A stretch of DNA of 5,513 nt from Alphaproteobacteria bacterium (lineage in GTDB: Bacteria; Pseudomonadota; Alphaproteobacteria; Reyranellales; Reyranellaceae): contig JABCYT010000285.1 of the NCBI GenBank assembly GCA_013290035.1, positions 1-5,513 on the forward strand, given 5' to 3'. A program made the position numbers and the translations under genes. Below the pieces are notes generated by a model. The model was not told where the DNA came from, did not search any database, and saw only the letters and a list, made by a program, of their open reading frames with translations. Of this stretch, positions 1 through 5,513 are shown piece after piece. Each line of letters starts with the position of its first letter. Within the stretch, counting starts at the first letter, position 1.

Positions 1-239
1 GCATCGGCATGGTCTCGGCGCGCGTCGCCGAAGTGATCCTGCGCGACGAGCGTGCGGTGTTCCCGGCCGGCTCGTACAATCCGCGCTTCGGCACCACGGT
101 CTCGTTGCCGAGCATCGTCGGCCGCCACGGCGTCATCGAGGTGCTCGAGCCGGCAATGTCCGACGAGGAGAAGCAGGGACTCGAGCGCAGCGCCGCGCGC
201 CTCAGGGATACGGTGCGCCAGTATTTGCGCGCGGGCTAA
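1..239 (+). CDS. Lactate/malate dehydrogenase family protein, C-terminal end (5' truncated)
   Basis: This is the end of a gene that enters from the left edge; the open frame has in-frame codons from base 3 and stops with TAA at 237-239. The visible 78 or so residues match the C-terminal domain of the NAD-dependent lactate/malate dehydrogenase family (Ldh_1_C). They include a helix 'VAEVILRDERAVFP', the strand region 'FGTTVSLPSIVGRHGV', and a closing amphipathic helix rich in Glu and Arg ('SDEEKQGLERSAARLRDTV'). In this family the C-terminal domain completes the substrate pocket, while the Rossmann NAD-binding half lies outside the window. The residues that separate lactate from malate specificity are also outside it, so the substrate is not assigned. 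An internal ATG at 9-11 is not the start, because the conserved helix begins before it. The last four bases overlap the end of the convergent gene on the other strand. Confidence 0.8.
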   Translation, partial: IGMVSARVAEVILRDERAVFPAGSYNPRFGTTVSLPSIVGRHGVIEVLEPAMSDEEKQGLERSAARLRDTVRQYLRAG

Positions 240-676
240 CGCAGGAGATCGCCGACGCTCATCGCCTGGTCGGCCCGCCCCACGTTGAAGGCCGCGTCCC
301 AGACCGCGATCTTGCCGTCGCGCATCACCCAGACCTCGACGCCGAAGCCCTTCATGGCGAAGCCCGTCTCGGTATCCTGCCAGCTGCCCTCCCAGCTGTT
401 GGTGATCGTGTCGCTCATCAGGGTCCGAAACTGCTTGGTCAGCCGGTAGTTCTTTTGCCGGGTGCTGCGATTGGTGAAGAAGGTCCGCAGCACCTGCCGC
501 CCGCGAAACGGCGGCAAGGTGCCGAAGCGCACGACGCAATCCTCCGTGAAACCGTCGACCAGCGCATCGACGTTCCACGGCATGAACAGCGATTCGACGT
601 GCTTCACGAACTGGCGCGCCTCCTCGACGGTTCGCGGGTTGCCGGACGGCTCCTTGCGCAGGGATTGAACGGCCAT
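236..676 (-). CDS. NTF2-like / SnoaL-like family protein
   Basis: This 146-residue protein has the size and pattern of a single-domain nuclear transport factor 2-like (SnoaL-like) cone fold. An N-terminal helix ('EEARQFVKHVESLF') is followed by 'WNVDALVDGFTEDCVVRFG', the typical helix-then-strand opening. Next come 'PPFRGRQVLRTFF' and three C-terminal strands: 'ITNSWEGSWQD', 'GFGVEVWVMRDGKIAVWDAAFNV'. Members of this superfamily include small isomerases, dehydratases and ligand-binding proteins. The fold alone does not give the reaction, so no function is claimed. There is no signal peptide, which suggests a cytoplasmic protein. The ATG start is supported by a strong Shine-Dalgarno sequence 4 bases upstream. 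The gene starts 21 bases after the stop of the amidohydrolase gene on the same strand, so the two are probably cotranscribed and may serve the same pathway. Its TAG stop overlaps the stop of the convergent dehydrogenase gene. Confidence 0.82.
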   Translation of the reverse strand: MAVQSLRKEPSGNPRTVEEARQFVKHVESLFMPWNVDALVDGFTEDCVVRFGTLPPFRGRQVLRTFFTNRSTRQKNYRLTKQFRTLMSDTITNSWEGSWQDTETGFAMKGFGVEVWVMRDGKIAVWDAAFNVGRADQAMSVGDLLR

Positions 677-680
677 GACG

Positions 681-687
681 TCCTCCC
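681..687 (-). promoter_or_regulatory. Ribosome binding site of the NTF2-like gene
   Basis: On the minus strand this reads GGGAGGA, with 4 bases before the ATG at 674-676. It lies inside the 21-base gap after the amidohydrolase stop. It fixes the start of the NTF2-like gene and shows that this gene has its own translation initiation site even if it is transcribed with the gene upstream. Confidence 0.7.
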
Positions 688-697
688 GGTCGGCGAC

Positions 698-1792
698 CTA
701 GGTCTTGATGTTCAGGATCTTCGCCGCCGTCGTACCCAGGATCGCCATCTTCTCATCGTCGCTGAGAGAGGTCGAGGCGAAGATGTGGTCCACCGGATGG
801 TCCTCCCAGCGATAGGGATAGTCGCTGCCCAGCACGATCTGGCTGGCCCCGACCTGCGCCGCGAGATGGCGGATGGCTTCGGGTGTGAAGATCAGCGAGT
901 CGAAATAGAGCTGCTTGAGATACTCGGTCGGCTTCTTCTTGAGCTCGACCTTGGGATTGCAACCGGCGGGACCGACCATGCAGGCATGATCGGAACGGTC
1001 GGCGTAGGACGGCAGATAGCCGCCGCCGTGGGCGGCGATGACTTTCAGGCCGGGGAAGCGGTCGAGCGTGCCCTCGAAGATCAGGTGCGAGAGCGCGATC
1101 GTGGTCTCCAGCGGATTGGCGATGGTGTTGCCCAGCCAGCCGTTGCCGCTCAGCCGCTTGCCGAGCTCCGGCACGCCTTGCGGATGGATGAACAGGGGCA
1201 CGCCCAGCTCCTCCGCCTTGGCCCACACCGGATGGAACTTGGGGTCGGAGAATTCCACGCCGGCGACGACGCCGCCGATCGCGGCACCCTTCAGCCCCTG
1301 CTTCTTCACCGCGGTCTCGAGTTCCTGGACGGCGAGATCGGGCGCCTGCAGGGTGAGCGAGGCGAAGGCGGCGAAGCGGTCCGGTTTGGAGGCGCAGAGC
1401 TCGGCCAGCTTCTCGTTCTGGATCTTCACGATCTGGCCGGCGAGCTCGCGGTCGCGGCCGTACCAGAAGGGATTGATCGACAGCACTTCCATGTCGACGG
1501 CCTGCCCGTCCATCGCCTTCAACCGCTTGTCGATCTCGATGAAGGCTTCCGCAGCGTCGAGCACGGGCGGCAGCTGGACCGAGGCCGCCTCGGCGCCGAG
1601 CAGCGCGCCGGCTTCGCGGAAGTGGCAATGGGCATGCACGTCGATGGTCTTGACCTTCTTGCCGTTGACGGCGATGGGCAGGTTGCGCATGCCGGCCTGC
1701 GCATGCGCGCGCTCGAGCAGGCCGCAGCTGCAGAAGACGATTCCAGTCGCGGCGGCGGTGCCGCCCTTGAGGAAGTTTCGGCGGGTGGTCAT
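698..1792 (-). CDS. Tat-exported metal-dependent amidohydrolase (amidohydrolase-2 / ACMSD-like family)
   Basis: This 364-residue protein belongs to the amidohydrolase-2 family, which includes aminocarboxymuconate-semialdehyde decarboxylase (ACMSD) and related aromatic-acid decarboxylases and hydrolases. The expected metal ligands of the TIM barrel are visible: HxH at His53/His55 ('IDVHAHCHF'), His203 ('FIHPQG'), His255 ('AAHGGGYLPSYADR') and Asp324 ('LGSDYPY'). The spacing of the last three closely follows ACMSD. 'NPLETTIALSHLIFEG' is another conserved family block. The N-terminus is a twin-arginine signal: 'TRRNFLKGG', a hydrophobic stretch to about residue 26, and a likely cleavage site AHA|QA after residue 31. 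Export to the periplasm already folded and metal-loaded is therefore expected. A lipobox around Cys23 is a weak alternative, because Phe sits at -3. The ATG start has a strong RBS 7 bases upstream. The substrate is unknown. Decarboxylase or hydrolase activity are both possible, as family members do both. Confidence 0.88.
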   Translation of the reverse strand: MTTRRNFLKGGTAAATGIVFCSCGLLERAHAQAGMRNLPIAVNGKKVKTIDVHAHCHFREAGALLGAEAASVQLPPVLDAAEAFIEIDKRLKAMDGQAVDMEVLSINPFWYGRDRELAGQIVKIQNEKLAELCASKPDRFAAFASLTLQAPDLAVQELETAVKKQGLKGAAIGGVVAGVEFSDPKFHPVWAKAEELGVPLFIHPQGVPELGKRLSGNGWLGNTIANPLETTIALSHLIFEGTLDRFPGLKVIAAHGGGYLPSYADRSDHACMVGPAGCNPKVELKKKPTEYLKQLYFDSLIFTPEAIRHLAAQVGASQIVLGSDYPYRWEDHPVDHIFASTSLSDDEKMAILGTTAAKILNIKT

Positions 1793-1799
1793 CGGGGCG

Positions 1800-1807
1800 T
1801 CCCTCCC
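1800..1807 (-). promoter_or_regulatory. Ribosome binding site of the amidohydrolase gene
   Basis: On the minus strand this reads GGGAGGGA, 7 bases before the ATG at 1790-1792. The start it supports places the RR of the Tat motif at residues 4-5, as expected for a Tat signal peptide. Confidence 0.65.
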
Positions 1808-1823
1808 AGGACGGGGCCGGCGT

Positions 1824-1881
1824 TTTTCGACGGCGAGTCCGAAGTCTAGCGCTCCGTCGCACGGGTCGGAACCGTCGAAAA
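1824..1881. repeat. 10-bp perfect inverted repeat between the protease and amidohydrolase genes
   Basis: The arms are TTTTCGACGG (1824-1833) and CCGTCGAAAA (1872-1881), separated by 38 bases. A second inner pair, TCCGA (1838-1842) with TCGGA (1866-1870), extends the symmetry, giving an imperfect long stem in the 96-base gap between the two minus-strand genes. It starts 7 bases after the protease stop. There is no U-tract after the stem on either strand, so it is not a canonical intrinsic terminator. It could be a 3'-end stabilising or attenuating structure, or a widely spaced operator for the amidohydrolase unit. No convincing -35/-10 pair was seen in this gap. Confidence 0.5.
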
Positions 1882-1888
1882 GGGGGGA

Positions 1889-2998
1889 TCAGCGCCCCTC
1901 GGAAAGCCCCGGCGTGACGCCGCCCTGGCTGCTGCCGAGGCGCCTGTTCCAGCCATAGCCGACATAGCCGCCGGCCGCGTCGTAGAGATAGTCGAAGCCC
2001 TCGAGGAACATCCGCCCGGTGTTCACGAACACGCCCCGGTCGCGCACGACCTCGACCTTTTCGGGCCGCAGCGGGTTGCCGCGCTCGCCGACGCTGAAGG
2101 CGTAGAAGGCGGGTTGCGGCTGGCGCCGGTCGGGCAGGTAGACGGCGATCTTGGTGCCGGCCGGCGCACGCGTGCCGGGTTCCAGCCGCGTGCCGGCGGG
2201 CGGCGATAGGAACATGTAGTTGATGCCGGTATCCATCAGGATCGTGCCGTCGCCTGTGACGCCGTCGACCGAGACCGTCATCGGCGCCGCGCTCCAAGCC
2301 GGCGCGCCCGGCTGCGCCGCCGCGCTGGGCCGAAGCTTCACGAAGGCGAAGTCGTGGGTGAGCTCGGCCGTCATGCCGAGATAGACGGTGGTGCGGGTCA
2401 CGATATAGCCCGGCCGGACCGAGGCGAGTGGCGCGCCCGACGCCAGCGAGACGAGGCTGGTGAAGGCGTTCCGGGGCACGCCGGCTTCGGTGCCTTGCGC
2501 CGCTTCGCGATCGAAGCCGATGCCCATGAAGGCCACGTCGCGCGGATTCTGCTCGGGCCGGCAGTCGCGCGCCCGCTCGAGGCAGCTGATGCTGGTGACG
2601 CGCAGCACCTGCACGCGCGCGGTGGCGAGCGGCACGTTGCCATCGCGCTGGATCACGACATCCGTGGTGTAATAGGTGCCGCTGAGGATGCGGCCGCTGC
2701 TGTTGTAGACGAGGCGGCCCGGGCCACCTGCCACGTCGCCCGGTCTGGGCGTATAATGCTCGGCTGCGACCACGATTCCGGTCGACCCGGTGTCCATGCC
2801 GAAGCGGCGGGGCGCGCTGCCCGGCAGCTTCAGCCAGACCTCCGGTACGTAGCCGGTGCTGATCGGCCCATTGGCGAAGGGGATTTCGAGCGCATTGAGC
2901 CCATTATATTGCTGCCAGGGCGCGTCCTGGGCGCACGCCGGACCCCCCGCGGCCAGCGACGCCAGCGCTGCCGCGACCAAGATGCCTCGAAGCTGCAT
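1889..2998 (-). CDS. Secreted pepsin-like aspartic protease homologue
   Basis: From the ATG at 2996-2998 this is a 369-residue exported protein. A Sec signal peptide (MQLR, then a hydrophobic run) has a likely cleavage site ACA|QD after residue 23. Two aspartic-protease motifs are present: 'FGMDTGSTGIVV' (Asp69) and 'ILMDTGINYMFL' (Asp256). They are 187 residues apart, close to the 183 of pepsin (Asp32/Asp215), so this looks like a bilobal A1-type enzyme and not a single-lobe retropepsin. Other pepsin-like blocks occur in order: a flap-like 'VYNSSGRILSG' (Tyr98), 'AFMGIGFD' resembling the pepsin 'DGILGLG' segment, and a C-terminal 'FLEGFDYLYDAAGGYVGYGW' resembling the last pepsin strands. Cys139 and Cys146, the only cysteines of the mature chain, could form a small disulphide loop. 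There is no obvious long propeptide. A GTG at 3038-3040 would add 14 residues ahead of the signal peptide and has no Shine-Dalgarno sequence. The ATG also lacks a clear one, and was chosen because of the signal peptide. Proteolytic activity and substrate are inferred, not shown. Confidence 0.75.
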   Translation of the reverse strand: MQLRGILVAAALASLAAGGPACAQDAPWQQYNGLNALEIPFANGPISTGYVPEVWLKLPGSAPRRFGMDTGSTGIVVAAEHYTPRPGDVAGGPGRLVYNSSGRILSGTYYTTDVVIQRDGNVPLATARVQVLRVTSISCLERARDCRPEQNPRDVAFMGIGFDREAAQGTEAGVPRNAFTSLVSLASGAPLASVRPGYIVTRTTVYLGMTAELTHDFAFVKLRPSAAAQPGAPAWSAAPMTVSVDGVTGDGTILMDTGINYMFLSPPAGTRLEPGTRAPAGTKIAVYLPDRRQPQPAFYAFSVGERGNPLRPEKVEVVRDRGVFVNTGRMFLEGFDYLYDAAGGYVGYGWNRRLGSSQGGVTPGLSEGR

Positions 2999-3116
2999 GT
3001 CGGCCGATTTTGAAGCAGCGACGGGGGCCGCACAATGCACACCAATTGATCATGCATCCCATGACCCGTTGGGGCGTTAATCCCATGCCGCCATGATCAG
3101 CCCCCGAGAGTTCGCC
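2999..3116. promoter_or_regulatory. Divergent intergenic region between the protease gene and tamA
   Basis: The two genes point away from each other, so their promoters should lie here or just inside the 5' ends. No good -35/-10 hexamer pair could be picked by eye on either strand, so none is called. The region holds an 8-bp inverted repeat, TGATCATG (3047-3054) and CATGATCA (3092-3099), and an 8-bp direct repeat, ATCCCATG (3056-3063 and 3080-3087, 24 bases apart). These could be regulator-binding half-sites, but repeats this short can occur by chance. Confidence 0.4.
3106..3110 (+). promoter_or_regulatory. Possible ribosome binding site deciding the tamA start
   Basis: GAGAG lies 6 bases before the ATG at 3117-3119. 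The earlier in-frame ATG at 3093 has no purine-rich stretch at a usable distance; the nearest, GGGG at 3071-3074, is 18 bases away. This favours the 3117 start, though the site is only moderate. Confidence 0.4.
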
Positions 3117-4970
3117 ATGCGGTGGCGTGCCGGCTTGTTTCGGCTTGCTTGCCTGGCGTCGGCGGCGTTGGCTGTACTTTGCGCCGATGCTGAGGCGCGG
3201 ACGGCCAAGATCGTCCTTGCCGTCACCGGGGACGAGCCCATGCGCGACGACCTCAAGCAACTCGTCGAGGATTTCGAGAAGGCTCAGCCGCTTTCGGGCG
3301 ACAGCCTTGCCTTGCTGCAGGGTGCACAGGCTGTGCTGGCGCGGGTCAATACGGCCTTGCGTTCGCGCGGCTTCTATGACGCGCGGAGCACGGCCACGAT
3401 CGACAACCATCCCGTCGACGAGGCTGCGGCGCTCGACGCCATCGAGGCCCGCCCCGAGGCCGACCCGATCACTCTCGCGCTGACCGTCGACACCGGCCCG
3501 CGCTTCAAGGTCGGCAGCATCGCCATCCGGGGGGCCGAACCGGCCTCGCTGCCGGCCATCGACATGAGCAAGCTCGGCCTCGCCGCGGGCGATCCGGCCG
3601 ATGCCGCCGCGATCCTGGCCGCGCAGGACATGGTTCTCACGGCGTTCCGCAAGCAGGGCTATGCGCTGGCGTCGGTCAAGCGCGAGGTCGTGATCGATCA
3701 TGCCACGCGCGAGGCCGAGATCACCTTCACCGTCACGGCGGGACCGATCGCGCGCATGGGGCCGGTGAGCTTCTCGGGCACCGAAAAGGTCAACACCGCC
3801 TTCCTGCAGCGTCGCGTGCCCTTCAAGCAGGGCGAGCTGTACGATCCCGGCAAGGTCGACATCCTGCGCGGCAAGCTCACCTCGCTCGGCGTGTTCAACG
3901 GCGTGCGCATCCAGCCGGCGACGGCGCTCGACGCCAACGGCGAGCTGCCGATCGATGTCAGCCTCACCGACCGCCTGCCGCGCTCCATCGGATTTGGCCT
4001 GAGCTACGAGACGCAACTCGGCTTCGCGGTGAGCGGCTTCTGGGTGCATCGCAACCTGTTCGGCGAGGCCGAGAGTCTCAGGCTCACAGGCGAGATCAAC
4101 CATATCGGCCAAGGGGCGCTGGTCACCGACACCGGGGTCGCCTTGCGTGCCGATTTCCGCAAGCCCGACTGGTGGCTGCCCGGCCAGGACGGCCGCGCCA
4201 CTGCCGAAGCGGTGCGCGAAGTGCTGCCGGCCTATCGCCGCAACGCCGTCGCGCTCACGGCCGGCATCGATCGCATCATCTCGCCGGTCTGGCAGGTGCG
4301 CGTCGGGCTGACCGGAGAAGTGGAACAGACCGAGCAGACCAGTGCCGGCTTCTGGCGGAACTTTCAACTGCTTGGCGCGCCGGTGTCGGTGCTGATGAAC
4401 AAGGCCAACAGCGACGTCGATCCGACGAAGGGCTACCGCGTCCAGCTCGACGTCACGCCCTATGTCGATTTCGGCTCCAACAACGATTACTTCACCATTA
4501 TCCGCCTGACCGGCCGCGCTTACCTCGATTTCTCCGAAACCGGTCGCAGCGTGCTCGCTCTGCGCGCCTCGTTCGGCACCGAGCCGACCGACAACATTGC
4601 CGGCATCCCCCCGGACAAGCTGTTCTATGCTGGCGGCGGCGGCTCGGTGCGCGGCTTCGTCTACCAGACCGCAGGCCCGCGCGACGCCTTCAACAATCCC
4701 CTGGGCGGCGCCAGCGTCGTCGAGGGCAGCGTCGAATTCCGCCAGCGCTTCGGCAAGTCGCTGGGCGCCGTGGCCTTCGTCGACGCCGGCAGCGCCTATC
4801 CCGACATCCTGCCCAACTTCTCCCTGTTCGCGCCCCGCATCGGCGCCGGCGTGGGCGCGCGCTACTACACCGATTTCGGGCCGATACGGCTCGATGTCGG
4901 TTTCCCGCTCAACGCCCGCGAAGGCGATCCGCCGTTCGGCATCTATGTCAGCCTGGGGCAGGCCTTCTGA
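3117..4970 (+). CDS. tamA: Outer-membrane translocation and assembly module protein TamA (BamA/Omp85 superfamily)
   Basis: This 617-residue protein (625 if the ATG at 3093 is used) has the TamA layout. A signal peptide ('MRWRAGLFRLACLASAALAV' and on to a likely AEA|RT site after residue 27) is followed by three POTRA domains and a C-terminal 16-strand-type beta-barrel from about residue 290. POTRA boundaries are roughly 30-115, 116-198 and 199-288; 'GPRFKVGSIAIRG' and 'GPIARMGPVSFSG' are typical POTRA opening strands. The barrel carries the Omp85 loop-6 signature VRGF at residues 511-514 ('YAGGGGSVRGFVYQ'), and ends with a beta-signal finishing in Phe ('FGIYVSLGQAF'). TamA works in the outer membrane with TamB in the assembly of certain outer-membrane proteins and in envelope homeostasis. 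The next gene is tamB, whose ATG overlaps this stop codon. The short start is preferred because of a GAGAG sequence 6 bases upstream and a compact signal peptide. BamA is excluded because only three POTRA domains fit and because of the tamB neighbour. Confidence 0.92.
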   Translation: MRWRAGLFRLACLASAALAVLCADAEARTAKIVLAVTGDEPMRDDLKQLVEDFEKAQPLSGDSLALLQGAQAVLARVNTALRSRGFYDARSTATIDNHPVDEAAALDAIEARPEADPITLALTVDTGPRFKVGSIAIRGAEPASLPAIDMSKLGLAAGDPADAAAILAAQDMVLTAFRKQGYALASVKREVVIDHATREAEITFTVTAGPIARMGPVSFSGTEKVNTAFLQRRVPFKQGELYDPGKVDILRGKLTSLGVFNGVRIQPATALDANGELPIDVSLTDRLPRSIGFGLSYETQLGFAVSGFWVHRNLFGEAESLRLTGEINHIGQGALVTDTGVALRADFRKPDWWLPGQDGRATAEAVREVLPAYRRNAVALTAGIDRIISPVWQVRVGLTGEVEQTEQTSAGFWRNFQLLGAPVSVLMNKANSDVDPTKGYRVQLDVTPYVDFGSNNDYFTIIRLTGRAYLDFSETGRSVLALRASFGTEPTDNIAGIPPDKLFYAGGGGSVRGFVYQTAGPRDAFNNPLGGASVVEGSVEFRQRFGKSLGAVAFVDAGSAYPDILPNFSLFAPRIGAGVGARYYTDFGPIRLDVGFPLNAREGDPPFGIYVSLGQAF

Positions 4971-5513
4971 TGCGCGCGCTGCGCATCCTGGCGAAGATCC
5001 TGGGCGGCCTGCTGACGCTGGTCGTGATGCTCGTAGCGGCGCTGTTCGTCTTCCTGCAGACGTCCTCCGGCCAGCGCACCCTGGCCAGCCTCGTCTCCGG
5101 CAAGAGCCTGCAGGTCTCGGGCATCAGCGGCACCTTCCCGACCGATCTGCAGGCCGCGCGGCTCGAATTGCTCGATCAGCAGGGGGCGTGGCTCCGCGTC
5201 GACAATGCCCGCCTGCGTTGGTCGTTCGCTTCGCTGCTGAGCGGCCGCGTGCAGGTCGAGATCCTATCGGCGTCGCTCGTCGACGTTCTGCGACCGCCCG
5301 TTCCCGACAAGACGGAGCCGGCCAGCGCCGGCGGTTCGTTCGGCCTGCCGGTCGGCGTCGAGGTGCAGTCGTTGTCGGTCGATACGCTGCATCTTGCAGC
5401 GGCGGTCACTCAGGTCGATTCGCGCTGGGCGCTGCACGGCAGCGGCCTGCTGTCCGCCGATCTGCACGAGGGCCGTGTGCGCCTCACCGGCGATCGCAGC
5501 GACGGACCGTCGG
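4970..5513 (+). CDS. tamB: Translocation and assembly module protein TamB, N-terminal part (3' truncated)
   Basis: This open frame runs to the window edge with no stop; 181 codons are visible. It opens with a basic residue cluster and one hydrophobic segment (about residues 6-29), which acts as an uncleaved inner-membrane anchor. After it come 'TSSGQRTLASLVSG' and 'GISGTFPTDLQAARLEL', then 'GAWLRVDNARLRWS' and 'SGRVQVEILSASLVDVLRPP', a block order typical of the start of TamB in alphaproteobacteria. The rest of the protein, usually over 1000 residues of beta-rich AsmA-like/TamB repeats with a C-terminal DUF490 domain, lies outside the window. TamB spans the periplasm and contacts TamA; it belongs to the bridge-like lipid-transfer protein group. 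The start ATG shares base 4970 with the tamA stop (TGATG). A weak purine stretch, GGGGCAGG, lies 7 bases upstream within tamA, so coupled translation is likely. Confidence 0.9.
   Translation, partial: MRALRILAKILGGLLTLVVMLVAALFVFLQTSSGQRTLASLVSGKSLQVSGISGTFPTDLQAARLELLDQQGAWLRVDNARLRWSFASLLSGRVQVEILSASLVDVLRPPVPDKTEPASAGGSFGLPVGVEVQSLSVDTLHLAAAVTQVDSRWALHGSGLLSADLHEGRVRLTGDRSDGPS

Noticed and set aside
714..1792. Lipoprotein signal in the amidohydrolase (Cys23)
   Set aside because: Phe at -3 and Cys at -2 do not fit a normal lipobox, whereas the twin-arginine motif and AHA cleavage site do fit a Tat signal.
455..1849. A 464-codon plus-strand reading frame
   Set aside because: It lies opposite the NTF2-like and amidohydrolase genes, and its protein is low-complexity Arg/Gly/Asp/Leu-rich with no family pattern. 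The minus-strand genes have clear motifs and ribosome binding sites, so this is an antisense shadow of G+C-rich coding DNA.
1824..1881. Intrinsic terminator for the protease gene
   Set aside because: The stem exists, but the loop is long and no run of T follows it on either strand, so the terminator call is not supported.
753..2297. A 514-codon minus-strand reading frame
   Set aside because: It is out of frame across both the protease and amidohydrolase genes, and is dominated by Arg, Ala and Pro, typical of a shifted frame in G+C-rich DNA.
2354..3013. A 219-codon plus-strand reading frame opposite the protease gene
   Set aside because: It is antisense to the first half of the protease, including its signal peptide and first DTG motif, and has no recognisable domain or ribosome binding site.
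3010..3036. A sigma-70-like promoter for tamA (TTGAAG with CACAAT)
   Set aside because: The spacing is 15 bases and the -10 match is poor; it is not distinguishable from chance.
2904..4367. A 487-codon minus-strand reading frame opposite tamA
   Set aside because: It runs antisense to clear TamA POTRA and barrel sequence and crosses the divergent region and the 5' end of the protease gene out of frame. No domain is recognisable.

Overview
The window is dense and G+C-rich (about two-thirds by eye), with long spurious antisense reading frames. It looks like a chromosomal segment of an alphaproteobacterium. The best evidence is the TamA/TamB pair, whose proteins resemble alphaproteobacterial TamA and TamB. 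The genus cannot be fixed from this sequence, and nothing suggests a mobile element, phage, CRISPR array or RNA gene.

Layout, left to right. (1) The last 78 codons of a lactate/malate dehydrogenase-family gene on the plus strand. (2) A minus-strand pair: a Tat-exported metal-dependent amidohydrolase of the ACMSD/amidohydrolase-2 type (698-1792), followed 21 bases downstream by a small NTF2/SnoaL-like protein (236-676). The stop codon of the small gene overlaps that of the dehydrogenase gene. (3) Also on the minus strand, upstream of the amidohydrolase, a secreted pepsin-like aspartic protease homologue with two Asp-Thr-Gly motifs (1889-2998). (4) A divergent intergenic region of about 118 bases. 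(5) On the plus strand, tamA (3117-4970, or from 3093) and the start of tamB, which runs off the right edge. Their stop and start codons overlap.

How the genes fit together. TamA (outer-membrane POTRA/beta-barrel protein) and TamB (inner-membrane-anchored periplasm-spanning protein) form the translocation and assembly module and are probably translationally coupled. The amidohydrolase and NTF2-like genes look like a two-gene catabolic unit; their substrate cannot be read from sequence. The protease shares its upstream region with tamAB and is predicted to be exported, so both sides of the divergent region make envelope proteins.

The most notable item is the pepsin-type protease. It is bilobal, with catalytic-motif spacing like eukaryotic pepsin, in a bacterial genome, and its second motif is non-canonical (DTG followed by Ile). 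No wholly new multi-gene system is evident.
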